Assembly: GCA_945883495.1 (NCBI GenBank)
Contig: CAMCXS010000018.1
Span: forward strand, 1 to 64,000
Direction of reading: 5' to 3'
Length of the DNA: 64,000 bases
Origin: Akkermansia muciniphila
GTDB lineage: Bacteria > Verrucomicrobiota > Verrucomicrobiia > Verrucomicrobiales > DEV007
Part shown: positions 49,792-58,767 of the stretch, in pieces
Layout of the letters: every line of letters starts with the position of its first letter
How positions within the stretch are numbered: position 1 is the stretch's first letter
Notes under the pieces: generated by a model
Told to the model about the DNA's origin: nothing
Database searches by the model: none
What the model saw: only the letters and a program-made list of their open reading frames with translations
Program-made: the position numbers and the translations under genes

Positions 49792-50178
49792 CTATCGCGG
49801 AGCCGCTGGAAACGAAGCATTTCTCCCCCCCCCATCTCTTCCGCCTTGGGTGCGCTCAACGATCTGGTCTATGAGGCGGCTCAGTTGCGGGCAATGCTCC
49901 CGGATGTCCTCCTCCAAAGAGCGTGTCCTTTCCTCTTGCCGCCCCTCACACGGCTGAGCATCGGTCAATGCCCCGTGGCTCAGCCAGGCCGATCCCCCTT
50001 CGATTTGCTCGTCTGGCGTCCAGGTGAATCCTCGGAGTTCTTCGAGTAGCCAGACCGCCTCCATCGGATTCGCCTGCCCCATCCGGAACCGCCAGTGCCA
50101 CTGGTGGAGGCGTTCCTGCATAGGGTGGCGCGTGTGAAGGTCGGTTTTGAGCCGGATCAGTTCTTTTGGATAGCTCAT
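49792..50178 (-). CDS. Hypothetical protein with a G9 tract near its 3' end
   Basis: This 128-residue protein starts MSYPKELIRLKTDLHTRHP at 50178. Several Trp residues (HQWHWRF, EAVWLLEELRGFTWTP) and a helical second half are visible, with no known domain. The last 14 codons contain a run of nine G (plus-strand C at 49825-49833). With eight G the frame would continue into EMLRFQRLRDRLPLMTTV, the frame of the small gene downstream. The present C-terminus (GGGRNASFPAAPR) looks artificial. The frame to 50541 is a shadow over ruvX. Confidence 0.5.
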   Translation of the reverse strand: MSYPKELIRLKTDLHTRHPMQERLHQWHWRFRMGQANPMEAVWLLEELRGFTWTPDEQIEGGSAWLSHGALTDAQPCEGRQEERTRSLEEDIREHCPQLSRLIDQIVERTQGGRDGGGRNASFPAAPR

Positions 50179-50234
50179 AAAGGCTCCCCGGGCGCCACCC
50201 GGCAACATTTGATGTATTCCAGTTCCATTAATCG

Positions 50235-50288
50235 ACCAAAAAACTGGTGGCGCAGGTTCCCTCGGCACTGCACTGATCAGGGATGGCC
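50235..50288. repeat. manC-3'/ruvX-5' junction, copy 3 (at the ruvX start)
   Basis: These 54 bases match copy 2 with two mismatches. They include a manC-like end (TKKLVAQVPSALH and stop) and run directly into the real start of ruvX (ATG at 50283). A manC tail with no manC gene before it is strong evidence that manC and ruvX were once adjacent and that the DNA between 47973 and 50234 was inserted. Confidence 0.9.
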
Positions 50289-50744
50289 CGCGCGTTGGGG
50301 ATTGATCATGGGGAAGTCCGGATCGGGTTGGCGTTGAGCGACAGTTTGGGGTTGTTCGCGCAACCGTTGGAAACGATTCACGTGACGGAGACGGAGCCTC
50401 TGGCCCGGATCGGGGCACTCGTCCGCCAGCATTCCGTGACCACGGTCGTGCTCGGCTTGCCCCTCCGCCTCGATGGCAGCGAAGGGACCGCGACCCGCAA
50501 AGTTCGGACGTTCGCCCGCGAGTTGGCGCCCTTTTTGCCAAAAGGCGTGGCCTTGGTGGAGAGCGATGAGCGGCTCAGCACCGTGACGGCCCAGGAAAAG
50601 CGGGCACAGTCCTCGAAGAAAGGCAAAGGCAATCCCCCGCCGATCGATCAGGTGGCAGCGGCGGTGATTCTTCAAGATTACCTCGATGCGCAACGTCCGC
50701 CGGAAGTCTTGCCCGATCCCTGGGACGAGGAGGGTGGCCAGTGA
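50283..50744 (+). CDS. ruvX: Putative pre-16S rRNA nuclease / Holliday junction resolvase-like YqgF
   Basis: This 153-residue RNase H-fold protein starts MARALGIDHGEVRIGLALSD, with the first catalytic Asp. GLPLRLDG, ESDERLSTVTA (Glu) and PIDQVAAAVILQDYLD (Asp) follow. YqgF matures the 16S rRNA 5' end in E. coli and was first described as resolvase-like. Its stop overlaps the GTG of truA by 4 bases, so the two are coupled. The first codons are part of the repeated junction. Confidence 0.93.
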   Translation: MARALGIDHGEVRIGLALSDSLGLFAQPLETIHVTETEPLARIGALVRQHSVTTVVLGLPLRLDGSEGTATRKVRTFARELAPFLPKGVALVESDERLSTVTAQEKRAQSSKKGKGNPPPIDQVAAAVILQDYLDAQRPPEVLPDPWDEEGGQ

Positions 50745-51502
50745 GCCGCTATCGTTTGACGATCGCCTACTGCGGCGAGTCCTTTGACGGCTGGCAAAGC
50801 CAACCCACCGGGAACGCCGTTCAAGATCACCTGCTCCGCGCTCTCCAGGAGGTTCAACCGGGGATCACCACGGTGCAAGGATCGGGCCGGACCGACGCGG
50901 GCGTACATGCCTTCGCGCAGGTGGCGCACTTCGATGAAGCGGAGAAGACGCGGATGAACGGACGCGCTTGGAGGGAAGCCTTAAACAACCGGCTGCCCGA
51001 GACGCTGCGGATCATGGAAGCAGAGGTCGCACCTCCAGACTTTCACGCTCGCTACAGCGCCAAGGGCAAAACGTATCGTTACGAAATCTTTCAGGGACCG
51101 GTTCTGCCTCCGTGGCGGGCTCGTCGCGCTTGGCACTTGCGGCGCCAGCTCGACATCGACCGATTGCACGAAGCGATCGCCTGCTTCGAAGGCCGCCACA
51201 ATTTTTCCGCCTTTGCGGCGAACCGGGGAGATCCGGCCTCGGAGCCAAAAGATCCGCACCGGACCATTTTCCAAGCACGCGCCACGATCGAGGGCGAAGA
51301 GATCCGCTTGGAATTCACCGGGGACGGTTTTCTCTACAAAATGGTCCGGATGATCACCGGAGCGGTGATTCGAGCGGGGGAGTCCGCCCTAGCCATCGAA
51401 GACATCCAGGAATGGCTGGCCGCTCCGACTCCCTGCCGCAAATCCCCTCTGACTGCCCCTGCGGAGGGTTTATATCTGGTCCGCGTGCATTACGGCGATT
51501 GA
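50741..51502 (+). CDS. truA: tRNA pseudouridine synthase A
   Basis: This 253-residue protein has the catalytic motif GSGRTDAGVHAFAQVAHF, with the Asp, and FEGRHNFSAFAA and FLYKMVRMITGAVI typical of TruA. It converts U38-U40 of the anticodon arm of many tRNAs to pseudouridine. It starts at GTG 50741, overlapping ruvX by 4 bases. The gene ends before a strong hairpin. Confidence 0.95.
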   Translation: MSRYRLTIAYCGESFDGWQSQPTGNAVQDHLLRALQEVQPGITTVQGSGRTDAGVHAFAQVAHFDEAEKTRMNGRAWREALNNRLPETLRIMEAEVAPPDFHARYSAKGKTYRYEIFQGPVLPPWRARRAWHLRRQLDIDRLHEAIACFEGRHNFSAFAANRGDPASEPKDPHRTIFQARATIEGEEIRLEFTGDGFLYKMVRMITGAVIRAGESALAIEDIQEWLAAPTPCRKSPLTAPAEGLYLVRVHYGD

Positions 51503-51515
51503 GCTCGTGCTTGAA

Positions 51516-51550
51516 GGATTCATCCCATCCACGCAGGACGGGATGAATCC
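51516..51550. terminator. Bidirectional hairpin terminator candidate
   Basis: GGATTCATCCC (51516-51526) and GGGATGAATCC (51540-51550) form a perfect 11-bp stem with a 13-base loop, placed between the convergent truA and DUF1003 genes. No run of T follows, so transcription stop may depend on other factors. Confidence 0.6.
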
Positions 51551-51581
51551 TCCGAGCCAAGAGTGAAGCTCGTGAACGCCC

Positions 51582-52106
51582 TCAATCAAGCGAATCGGGA
51601 GAGTCAATCGCTCCCTTGCTCCGTTCGATGGAGTCCAAAGCTGCTTCCGGAGCGATGTCCTTTTTCAGCTCTTCGAGCCCTTCCTCTTCGGCAATCCCCA
51701 GCCGCCCAGCGATCAAACTCACCATCTGCACCAGCCGCGTGACTTCGTGTTCGGCCACTAAACTGATTTGCAAATCCAAGTCCGCGCGTTCTTCCGCCAT
51801 TGCCGACATCCGCTGCTGGGTGATGAGCACAAAGGTCGATAGGATAATCGCTTCCACGGAGGCAAACATCGCGAGCACCACGTAGGTCGGGTCGAACTTG
51901 GGCAGCGGCGACCAAGGCTGATTCCAGAGGATCCAGCTCCCGAAGAGGGCCAAATGAAGAAATACAAAGCGCACGCTCCCGCTGAATTGGGTGATCCGGT
52001 CCGCTAGCCGGTCCTGCCAGGGCCGCCTCTGTTCCTGCCACAGCCGCCGCTCGATCAGAGCAGCGATGTTCCGTTCCAAGATCGGCGCCAACTCGGGATC
52101 CGACAT
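51582..52106 (-). CDS. DUF1003 membrane protein
   Basis: This 174-residue protein has a basic N-terminal part (RRLWQEQRRPWQDRLADRIT) then the DUF1003 core: two transmembrane helices (about 45-62 and 74-96) separated by NQPWSPLPKFDPTYVVL, followed by QQRMSAMAEERADLDLQISL. The family is widespread and its function is not established. The helical tail (VQMVSLIAGRLGI) may be cytoplasmic. It is separated from ddl by 121 bases. Confidence 0.85.
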   Translation of the reverse strand: MSDPELAPILERNIAALIERRLWQEQRRPWQDRLADRITQFSGSVRFVFLHLALFGSWILWNQPWSPLPKFDPTYVVLAMFASVEAIILSTFVLITQQRMSAMAEERADLDLQISLVAEHEVTRLVQMVSLIAGRLGIAEEEGLEELKKDIAPEAALDSIERSKGAIDSPDSLD

Positions 52107-52227
52107 GACCCAGTCAACCTCGCTTCCCGGCGAGCCAAGGCTATTGCCAGTTTGCAGTAGTTCACTCGTCGGGGATCCCGCAATGAGCGAGACCGCTACG
52201 GTCCAACTTGCCGATCATCCCGCCAGA

Positions 52228-53154
52228 TCAAGCGCCGCGCAACTTCAGCGAATCCATCGCAATCCGGGCGCAAAGTTGATCAAATTCAATCCCTACCGCC
52301 CTAGCCGCTTTCGGCAGCAGGCTGGATGAGGTCATCCCGGGTATCGTGTTCACCTCCAGCACCACGATGCGCCCGGTGGCGTCGTCCAGGAGCACATCGA
52401 CCCGGGAATAGATTTCCACGTCGAGCGCTTGGTGCGCTTTCAAGGCTTCCGCCCGAACCGCTTCGCTGACGGAGTCCGGCAGATTCGCGGGACAGAAGTA
52501 TTGCGTGGAGCCCTTCTGGTTCAGCCAAGGATACTTGTTGTTGATATCGTAAAAGCCGTCTTGTGGCTGAATGTGAATCACCGGCAGCGCTTGGTCTCCA
52601 AGGATGCCAACGGTCAGCTCCTTGCCCCTCACATATTCTTCGACCATCAGCGTCGCGCCATAGCGGCCCGCGTCCGCCACGGCGGCTGTCCATTCGGAAG
52701 CGTCTTGGAGAATGTGGACCCCCACGCTCGAGCCCTCGCACGGAGGTTTGACCACGCAGGGAAAACCGATCGGCGAAGGCAGGGCCGGGTCAGCCGGAAT
52801 GACTTCGTGATGCGCCACCAACACGCCGCGCTCGATGAACCGGTCCTTACTGGCGATCTTGTTGAACGCGAGGCGGCTGCTGGCGACTCCCGCTCCGGTG
52901 TAGGGCACGCCCCGGCGTTCCAACTCCGCTTGCAACTCGCCGTCCTCTCCGAAGGTGCCGTGGATCACGTTGAACACCAGATCGGTGCCCGAGGGGAGCT
53001 CGAAATCCCGCCCTTCCAATTCCAGCAGTTCCACCGCCTGACAACCGGGACGCAACGCGTCCACCACGGCTTTGCCCGACGCCAGGGAGACGAGCCGTTC
53101 CGACCCGGGTCCACCCGCCAACACCACAATCTTCATTTCCGCCAACGGCTTCAT
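52228..53154 (-). CDS. ddl: D-alanine--D-alanine ligase
   Basis: This 308-residue ATP-grasp enzyme has GGPGSERLVSLASGKAV at the start, VIHGTFGEDGELQAELE, PCEGSSVGVHI, EEYVRGKELTVGILG, VLEVNTIPGMTSSS and the terminal DQL. It joins two D-Ala for the peptidoglycan stem peptide. It is the last gene of the mur operon. Possible starts are GTG 53157, ATG 53154 and ATG 53136. An AGGAG lies just after the murC-murB stop. Confidence 0.95.
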   Translation of the reverse strand: MKPLAEMKIVVLAGGPGSERLVSLASGKAVVDALRPGCQAVELLELEGRDFELPSGTDLVFNVIHGTFGEDGELQAELERRGVPYTGAGVASSRLAFNKIASKDRFIERGVLVAHHEVIPADPALPSPIGFPCVVKPPCEGSSVGVHILQDASEWTAAVADAGRYGATLMVEEYVRGKELTVGILGDQALPVIHIQPQDGFYDINNKYPWLNQKGSTQYFCPANLPDSVSEAVRAEALKAHQALDVEIYSRVDVLLDDATGRIVVLEVNTIPGMTSSSLLPKAARAVGIEFDQLCARIAMDSLKLRGA

Positions 53155-53175
53155 CACGATCTCTGCTTTGCTCCT

Positions 53176-55482
53176 TCAGCCCATCCGGGCTTCCTCTCCG
53201 AGGATCTGCACTTCGGGTTCTAACTCGACTCCGCGTTCGTTCCGTGCTTTCGCTTGAATCTGCGCGATAAGTTCCAAGGCCTCCGCCGCCGTGGCTCCGC
53301 CGTCGTTGACGATGAAATTCCCATGCACTTCGGACACTCGGGCCCGGCCCACGGAGGTGTTTTTCAGGCCCAGTTCATCGACCAGTTTGCCGGCACCGCA
53401 AATCTCCGGATTCTTAAAGATGCAGCCAGCGCTGGCTGCCGCCGGTTGGCTCTCCTTGCGCTTCCGTTTGGAAGCTTCCATCAGGTCGCGAATCCCCTCC
53501 TCCGTCCCGGGGTGTCCTTTGAAGACGGCGGAGACCACGTAGTTGTCCGTGAATTCCGGCACATTGCGGTAGGCATGGGCAATCTCGTCCGCGGTTTTGG
53601 TGCGCAGCTGCCCTTCCGCGTCCACGAAGGTAACGCTGACCACTTGATCAAAAGTTTCCGTGCCCATGGCTCCGGCATTCATGCGGATGCCTCCTCCGAC
53701 GTTCCCCGGAATTCCTTCCATCCATTCGAATCCCGCGATTCCGGCTTTTTGCGCGGCGGACGCCAGCTTCTTGAACCGCGCTCCGGCCCCGGCTTCGATC
53801 CAGTTTTGGCGAATGTCAACCCGCTCAAAGTCGCCTCCAGACGGATGGATGACGACTCCATCGATCCCACCGTCCTTAACCAAAAGATTCGAACCCCGGC
53901 CGATGACCCGGACCGGCAGGCCCATCTCCCGACAGCCCGAAATGAGGCGGGCGAACCCCGCGATGGTGGATGGCTCAACCCAGTAACGCGCCGGCCCGCC
54001 AATGCGGATGGTGGTATGGCGGCTCATCGGTTCATAGAGCCGAAGCACAGAGTCCTCTTCGTCGAGCACTGCGCGGAGCCGGTCGAGCACTTCCAAATCG
54101 GCCGAGATGGCAGTGGCCACTTCGTGAACGTCGCCAGCGCCCAGACTGATAACGAGATCTCCTTTGCGGATCAAGTTGCCCAAGACGAAGCGGGCTTGAT
54201 CCTTGCGCGGGGTGGATTGGACCTGCGCCTTCCCAAACTCCCGGACGGCTTCGCAAATCGTCTCGCCAGAAATCCCCGGGATCGGCGATTCGCTCGCGGC
54301 GTAGACATCCGTCACCAGGAGGTGATCGACATCGTCAAAAGCGCGGCCGAACTCGTTGCGCAGGAGTTGGGTGCGGGTGAAGCGGTGCGGTTGGAAAACG
54401 CAGAGAACGCGCTTTGGTTCCAACGAACGCGCGGTGGCCAAGGTGGCTTGCACTTCCGTCGGATGATGTCCGTAGTCGTCGTAGACTAGGCAATGCTCGG
54501 AGCGATACTTCGCCTCAAACCGGCGTTTGGCCCCGCGGAACGTCCCCATCGCGGCCCGGATCACCGGAAAGCCGACGCCGAGCTCGGTCGCCAAGGCCAC
54601 GACCGCCAAGGAATTGAGGACGTTGTGCCGACCGGGAATGCCCAATTCGATTTCTCCCAAATCTTCCCCCCGGCGCAACACGTGGTACGACGAGGTGCCC
54701 CGGCGTTCCCGGATGTTCACCGCCGCGTAATCGCTGCTACGGTTCCAACCGTAAGAGACGGCCCGTTCATGCTTGGAGCCGACGGAATGGCTCCCGGGAT
54801 CGTCCCCACAGTAAATGAAGAATCCGGAAGTCTGCCGGATGAGCTGCTCGAAGACCTCTTTGATCTCATCGAGGTTCTTATAATAGTCGAGGTGCTCGGG
54901 CTCGATGTTGAGGATGATGGCGTGCTCAGGATGAAACAGCGCCAGCGTGCCATCGCTCTCGTCGCCCTCGGCCACCATGTAATCGGTTCCCGGCTCCCAG
55001 TGGGCATTGGTTCCGAGCAACGGAATCTCCGCGCCGACGTAGTGGGACGGCTTGAGACCGCCGCTGCGCAACACGTGGGAAGCCATGGAGGACGTCGTCG
55101 TCTTCCCATGCGTCCCGGCCACGATGATGCCCTTTTTTTGCTGCATGATCGCGGCAAGCGCCTCAGCCCGCCGCACCATCGCCGCGCCCTTGGCCCGAGC
55201 GGCGTCATAGGCCACGTTCCCCGGCTTGATGGCCGAGGAATAGATCACGAGATCCGCGCCCTCGATCTCACTGGGCCCTTGCGGAGAAAAGAATTTCAAT
55301 CCGGCCCCAGCCAACCGGTCGGTTTCCACGGTGCGAACCTTATCCGACCCGCTCACTTGGTGGCCGATGCCCATGAGCAGCGACGCCAAACCGCTCATCC
55401 CTGAACCCGCCACCCCGATGAGATGGACCCGAAGCGGGGCGCTCTTGGGGTCACGCAGCCGTTGCAGAATCTCGACACTCAC
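53176..55482 (-). CDS. murC-murB: MurC-MurB fusion (UDP-MurNAc--L-Ala ligase and UDP-MurNAc dehydrogenase)
   Basis: This 768-residue protein is two enzymes in one chain. The MurC part (about 1-455) has HLIGVAGSGMSGLASLL, the ATP loop VAGTHGKTTTSSM, EGDESDGTLALF and the ligase C-terminal domain (YDDYGHHPTEV). The MurB part (about 465-768) has HTTIRIGGPARYWVEP, GRGSNLLVKDGG, GIPGNVGGGIRMNAGA and SAGCIFKNPE. MurB makes UDP-MurNAc and MurC adds L-Ala to it, so the fusion links two consecutive steps. Chlamydia fuses MurC to Ddl instead. Here Ddl is a separate gene directly downstream. Confidence 0.95.
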   Translation of the reverse strand: MSVEILQRLRDPKSAPLRVHLIGVAGSGMSGLASLLMGIGHQVSGSDKVRTVETDRLAGAGLKFFSPQGPSEIEGADLVIYSSAIKPGNVAYDAARAKGAAMVRRAEALAAIMQQKKGIIVAGTHGKTTTSSMASHVLRSGGLKPSHYVGAEIPLLGTNAHWEPGTDYMVAEGDESDGTLALFHPEHAIILNIEPEHLDYYKNLDEIKEVFEQLIRQTSGFFIYCGDDPGSHSVGSKHERAVSYGWNRSSDYAAVNIRERRGTSSYHVLRRGEDLGEIELGIPGRHNVLNSLAVVALATELGVGFPVIRAAMGTFRGAKRRFEAKYRSEHCLVYDDYGHHPTEVQATLATARSLEPKRVLCVFQPHRFTRTQLLRNEFGRAFDDVDHLLVTDVYAASESPIPGISGETICEAVREFGKAQVQSTPRKDQARFVLGNLIRKGDLVISLGAGDVHEVATAISADLEVLDRLRAVLDEEDSVLRLYEPMSRHTTIRIGGPARYWVEPSTIAGFARLISGCREMGLPVRVIGRGSNLLVKDGGIDGVVIHPSGGDFERVDIRQNWIEAGAGARFKKLASAAQKAGIAGFEWMEGIPGNVGGGIRMNAGAMGTETFDQVVSVTFVDAEGQLRTKTADEIAHAYRNVPEFTDNYVVSAVFKGHPGTEEGIRDLMEASKRKRKESQPAAASAGCIFKNPEICGAGKLVDELGLKNTSVGRARVSEVHGNFIVNDGGATAAEALELIAQIQAKARNERGVELEPEVQILGEEARMG

Positions 55483-55503
55483 TTGCTTGTTTCTTTGCCT
55501 TAC

Positions 55504-56661
55504 TTACTTCCTTGCCTTTCCTTTTCCAGCGGCCGCCGCCTTGTCCAAAGACACTTCCTCGATCAAATCGCCAATCGTCAACGCGGAGCGAGACGGCGCC
55601 AGGGCAAGCATGGCTTCGCGCATCGCTTGCATTCGCTCGGAGTCGGTCCCTAACTCCGCCACAAGGTGCGCCAAGTCCAGCGAATTCAGCTCTGTTTGTG
55701 ATCGAACCAAGCAGGCCCCAGAAGCGGCGAAAACTTCGGCGTTGCGGGTCTGGTGATCGTCGGCGGCGTGCGGATACGGAATGAGAATCCCGGGCAACCC
55801 CGCAACCGCCATTTCATTTAGGCTCGACGCACCGGAACGGGTGATCCCGAGATCGCTGGCCGCGTAGACCCGGCCCATGTCGCTGCAAAATTCCGCCACG
55901 TACGACTGAATGCCCGCCGCTTCATAGGCATCCCGGACGCTGTCAGCGTTCCCCGGCCCGGCAAGGTGGAGAAACTGGACCAACTCGGGATCGAAGTGTT
56001 CCAACATGCCGGTGACCGCGTCGTTGATCCCCTTGGCGCCCTGACTGCCGCCCATCACCATCACCGTGAAACGGTCCGGGCGGAGCAGGAAATAAGCGCG
56101 AGCCTCCGCCACGCTTTCGCCATTCGCCACCGAGGGACGGACGGGCGTCCCCACGACCTTGGTCTTGCCCGGCGGAAAGTAGCTTTGGCAAGCCTCCCAA
56201 CCGACCAATGCGTAATCGGCAAACTTCGCGTTGAGCAGATTGGCACGGCCGGGGATCGCGTTGGATTCATGGATAAACGAGGCGCACCCGCTGGTCCTGG
56301 CCGCCACCAACGGCGCGGTGGAGGTGAAGCCTCCCATCCCGAGCACGGCCTTGGCGCCAATCTCATTGATCCACTTCCGGCAGAGCAAAACCCCCCGGAA
56401 AAACGCGATCAAAAACGGAATCATCTGCGCCGAAAACGGCTTCGGCATCGCGAAGCTCGGAATTTTCTCGAAACGGTAGGTGGGATAGGCCGACGCCGCG
56501 ATGGCATCGATCTCCTTTTCCGATATCACGAAAATCACCTGATGCCCGCGCCGCATGAGGACCTCGCCAACGGCAATCCCAGGAAAGAAATGCCCTCCGG
56601 TGCCCCCGCAAGCGATGAGGACTCCAGGGGAATTGAGTGGAGGAAGAATGGACGACTCCAT
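55504..56661 (-). CDS. murG: UDP-GlcNAc:lipid I N-acetylglucosaminyltransferase
   Basis: This 385-residue GT-B glycosyltransferase has VLIACGGTGGHFFPGIAVGE, ESNAIPGRANLL, VMVMGGSQGAKGIND and GITRSGASSLNEMAVAGLPGILIPYPHAADDHQ. MurG converts lipid I to lipid II at the inner face of the cytoplasmic membrane. It lies between ftsW and murC-murB, with 6- and 21-base gaps, in one operon. Confidence 0.96.
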   Translation of the reverse strand: MESSILPPLNSPGVLIACGGTGGHFFPGIAVGEVLMRRGHQVIFVISEKEIDAIAASAYPTYRFEKIPSFAMPKPFSAQMIPFLIAFFRGVLLCRKWINEIGAKAVLGMGGFTSTAPLVAARTSGCASFIHESNAIPGRANLLNAKFADYALVGWEACQSYFPPGKTKVVGTPVRPSVANGESVAEARAYFLLRPDRFTVMVMGGSQGAKGINDAVTGMLEHFDPELVQFLHLAGPGNADSVRDAYEAAGIQSYVAEFCSDMGRVYAASDLGITRSGASSLNEMAVAGLPGILIPYPHAADDHQTRNAEVFAASGACLVRSQTELNSLDLAHLVAELGTDSERMQAMREAMLALAPSRSALTIGDLIEEVSLDKAAAAGKGKARK

Positions 56662-56667
56662 GAGGTC

Positions 56668-57825
56668 TCAGAGGCGATTTGGCTGCGATTCCGGATCTTG
56701 ATGCCACCAGGGTTGAGCCTCCACGGTGGCACGGGTTTGGCGACGGGCGAGATTCACGAGAAGTCCGGCCGCCACCAGGGAAGCAAGCAAGCTGGACCCT
56801 CCATAACTGACGAACGGCAGCGGGATCCCCGTATTCGGAAAAACCCCTGTCGTCACCGCGATATTGAGCACTGCCTGGCCCGAAACCATGACGGTCAAGC
56901 CCACCGCGAACACTTGGCTGAACCGGTCGGGAGCCGATTGCGCGATGCCCAGCCCCGCCAACGCGAACACCGCGAAGCCGGCCAGCACGAGCAACGTGCC
57001 CCCCAGTCCAAGTTCCTCACCGATCATCGGGAAGACGAAGTCCGTGTGGGCGAACGGCATGTAAAGCATTTTCATGCGTCCAGCCCCTAATCCCATCCCA
57101 TGGAGTCCCCCACTCCCCAGGGCGATCTCGGCAATCCGCTGCTGCAAGCCCACTCCCTGCGCGTGCGCTTCCGGGTGGATCACCGCCCAAACACGATCCA
57201 TGCGGCCTGGCACCAAAATGACGAGAGCGGCAAACGCCCCCACCGCCCCGAGCGCCCCGGCCGTGAGCCAGCGCCGCTCGACTCCAGCCGCGAGAAACAT
57301 CGCGAACGTCATCGCCGCCAACACCCCGGTCGTGCCGATATCCACCTCCAGCGCCACCGGAACCAACACGGCGGCAGCGATCCCCAACGGAACCAGAACG
57401 GATCTCCCAAAACTGAAGCTCCCATTCCGCACCCGGCCATACCAAGCCGCCAACGCCAGCGCCAACACCGGTTTCGCGAACTCCGATGGCTGGAAGCGGC
57501 CCCCCAGATTCACCCAGCGCCGCTCTCCGTTGATCTCTCGGCCTATCCCCGGTACGAAGCAGAGCAAAAGCAAAACGACCGCCACCGCCAGGACGATCCC
57601 CGCAAAACGCCGCGGCCACTCCAAATCAATTAGTGCCGCGTAAATTCCCAAAGGCACGCCGAGCGCCAGCCACAGCACCTGACGTTTGCCATCAAAGTAA
57701 AGATCGCCAGGGTCCGCCCCCGCGCTGAAAACGCCGGTGGAAAAGAGCATGACCACGCCCAAGACGTTCAGCAAGAGCACGGACAGAGCCAATGCGAGAA
57801 CGTTGGCCCGGATTTCGTGAAACAT
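56668..57825 (-). CDS. ftsW: Lipid II polymerase / cell-division protein FtsW (SEDS family)
   Basis: This 385-residue protein has about ten transmembrane helices and SEDS signatures: PGIGREINGERRWVNLGG, FQPSEFAKPVLAL, HTDFVFPMIGEELGLGG and TTGVFPNTGIPLPFVSYGGSSLLAS. SEDS proteins polymerise glycan strands with a partner transpeptidase. The position in the mur operon favours FtsW over RodA. No partner PBP gene lies in the window. Confidence 0.95.
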   Translation of the reverse strand: MFHEIRANVLALALSVLLLNVLGVVMLFSTGVFSAGADPGDLYFDGKRQVLWLALGVPLGIYAALIDLEWPRRFAGIVLAVAVVLLLLCFVPGIGREINGERRWVNLGGRFQPSEFAKPVLALALAAWYGRVRNGSFSFGRSVLVPLGIAAAVLVPVALEVDIGTTGVLAAMTFAMFLAAGVERRWLTAGALGAVGAFAALVILVPGRMDRVWAVIHPEAHAQGVGLQQRIAEIALGSGGLHGMGLGAGRMKMLYMPFAHTDFVFPMIGEELGLGGTLLVLAGFAVFALAGLGIAQSAPDRFSQVFAVGLTVMVSGQAVLNIAVTTGVFPNTGIPLPFVSYGGSSLLASLVAAGLLVNLARRQTRATVEAQPWWHQDPESQPNRL

Positions 57826-57849
57826 CGGGAGGGAGGCCGCACGGGCCGC

Positions 57850-58743
57850 TTATGGGATGCGAATGACCTGATCCGCGCGAAGCTGCCGGGGATCGGTCAT
57901 GCCGTTGACCCGTAGCAGCTCTTGCCAATCCACGTTGTGGCGGCGCGCGATGGAATACGCGGTATCGCCCTTAGCCACCCGGTAGGTTTTCACGGCGATG
58001 GCTTTTGGCGGCCGTGGTTGCATCTGATCCGCGGTTGCAGGCTTGGGCTCCGGAGTTTCCACGTTTCGAACCGGCGGGCGCTCCACCTGTTTCGGCGGCG
58101 TCACCGGGGCTGGCGTTGGTTCCGGCTTGGTCGCTGACTTCGTTTCCACCACGCTTGGCTTCACCGGCTTGGGCGCGGCTTTGGGAGCCACCACCTTAGC
58201 CTTGACCGGCGCCGCTTCCTCTCCGGCGGGCAGCGGCATCCCGTGGCCCGTGTTGTCGGGAATGGTCAACCATTGGCCGGTCACCAACGATTCCCCCGGT
58301 TTGAGGCCGTTCAGTTTTTCGACTTCCGCCACGCTGGCGTGAAACTGGCGGACAATTTCCACCAGCCGCTCCCCTTCCCCCACCCGGTAACGCTTGCACC
58401 CGGGCATCTCCGGATGATCCAGCACCATCGGCGTCGCCGTCGTCCGGCGTGGTGCCAACAAATCATCGACGTCCAGCCTGCTGGATGACTTTGGGCGATC
58501 CTTGGGCTTCGCGGTTTCCGAGGCCCCGGCCGCCGCTGGCTTTGTCTGGGCTACCGGCTCGTCCGGATTGATCCATTTGTACGCCGCGAACCCGCCAATC
58601 CCGATGGCATGAAGTAACAGGAACACGAAAATCACTCGTCCAAAGCCCGGTCCCTTCTCGACCTCCATCCCGAACGGATCATCACGGGCGATGGCGGCGG
58701 CGAGCCGCGCGGAACGGGCGGGACGTCGGGATTTCGATTTCAT
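57850..58743 (-). CDS. Membrane-anchored protein with two LysM domains
   Basis: This 297-residue protein has a basic cytoplasmic N-terminus, one transmembrane helix (about 36-58), a Pro/Ala/Lys linker, a LysM domain at about 116-162 (YRVGEGERLVEIVRQFHASV) and a second at the C-terminus (YRVAKGDTAYSIARRHNVDW). LysM binds GlcNAc in peptidoglycan. No peptidase or amidase domain is present. Chlamydial genomes have a LysM/NlpD-type gene at the same place between murD and ftsW, so a division-site role is a fair inference. Confidence 0.82.
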   Translation of the reverse strand: MKSKSRRPARSARLAAAIARDDPFGMEVEKGPGFGRVIFVFLLLHAIGIGGFAAYKWINPDEPVAQTKPAAAGASETAKPKDRPKSSSRLDVDDLLAPRRTTATPMVLDHPEMPGCKRYRVGEGERLVEIVRQFHASVAEVEKLNGLKPGESLVTGQWLTIPDNTGHGMPLPAGEEAAPVKAKVVAPKAAPKPVKPSVVETKSATKPEPTPAPVTPPKQVERPPVRNVETPEPKPATADQMQPRPPKAIAVKTYRVAKGDTAYSIARRHNVDWQELLRVNGMTDPRQLRADQVIRIP

Positions 58744-58767
58744 GGTCGGAAAATTAGGTAAGAAATC

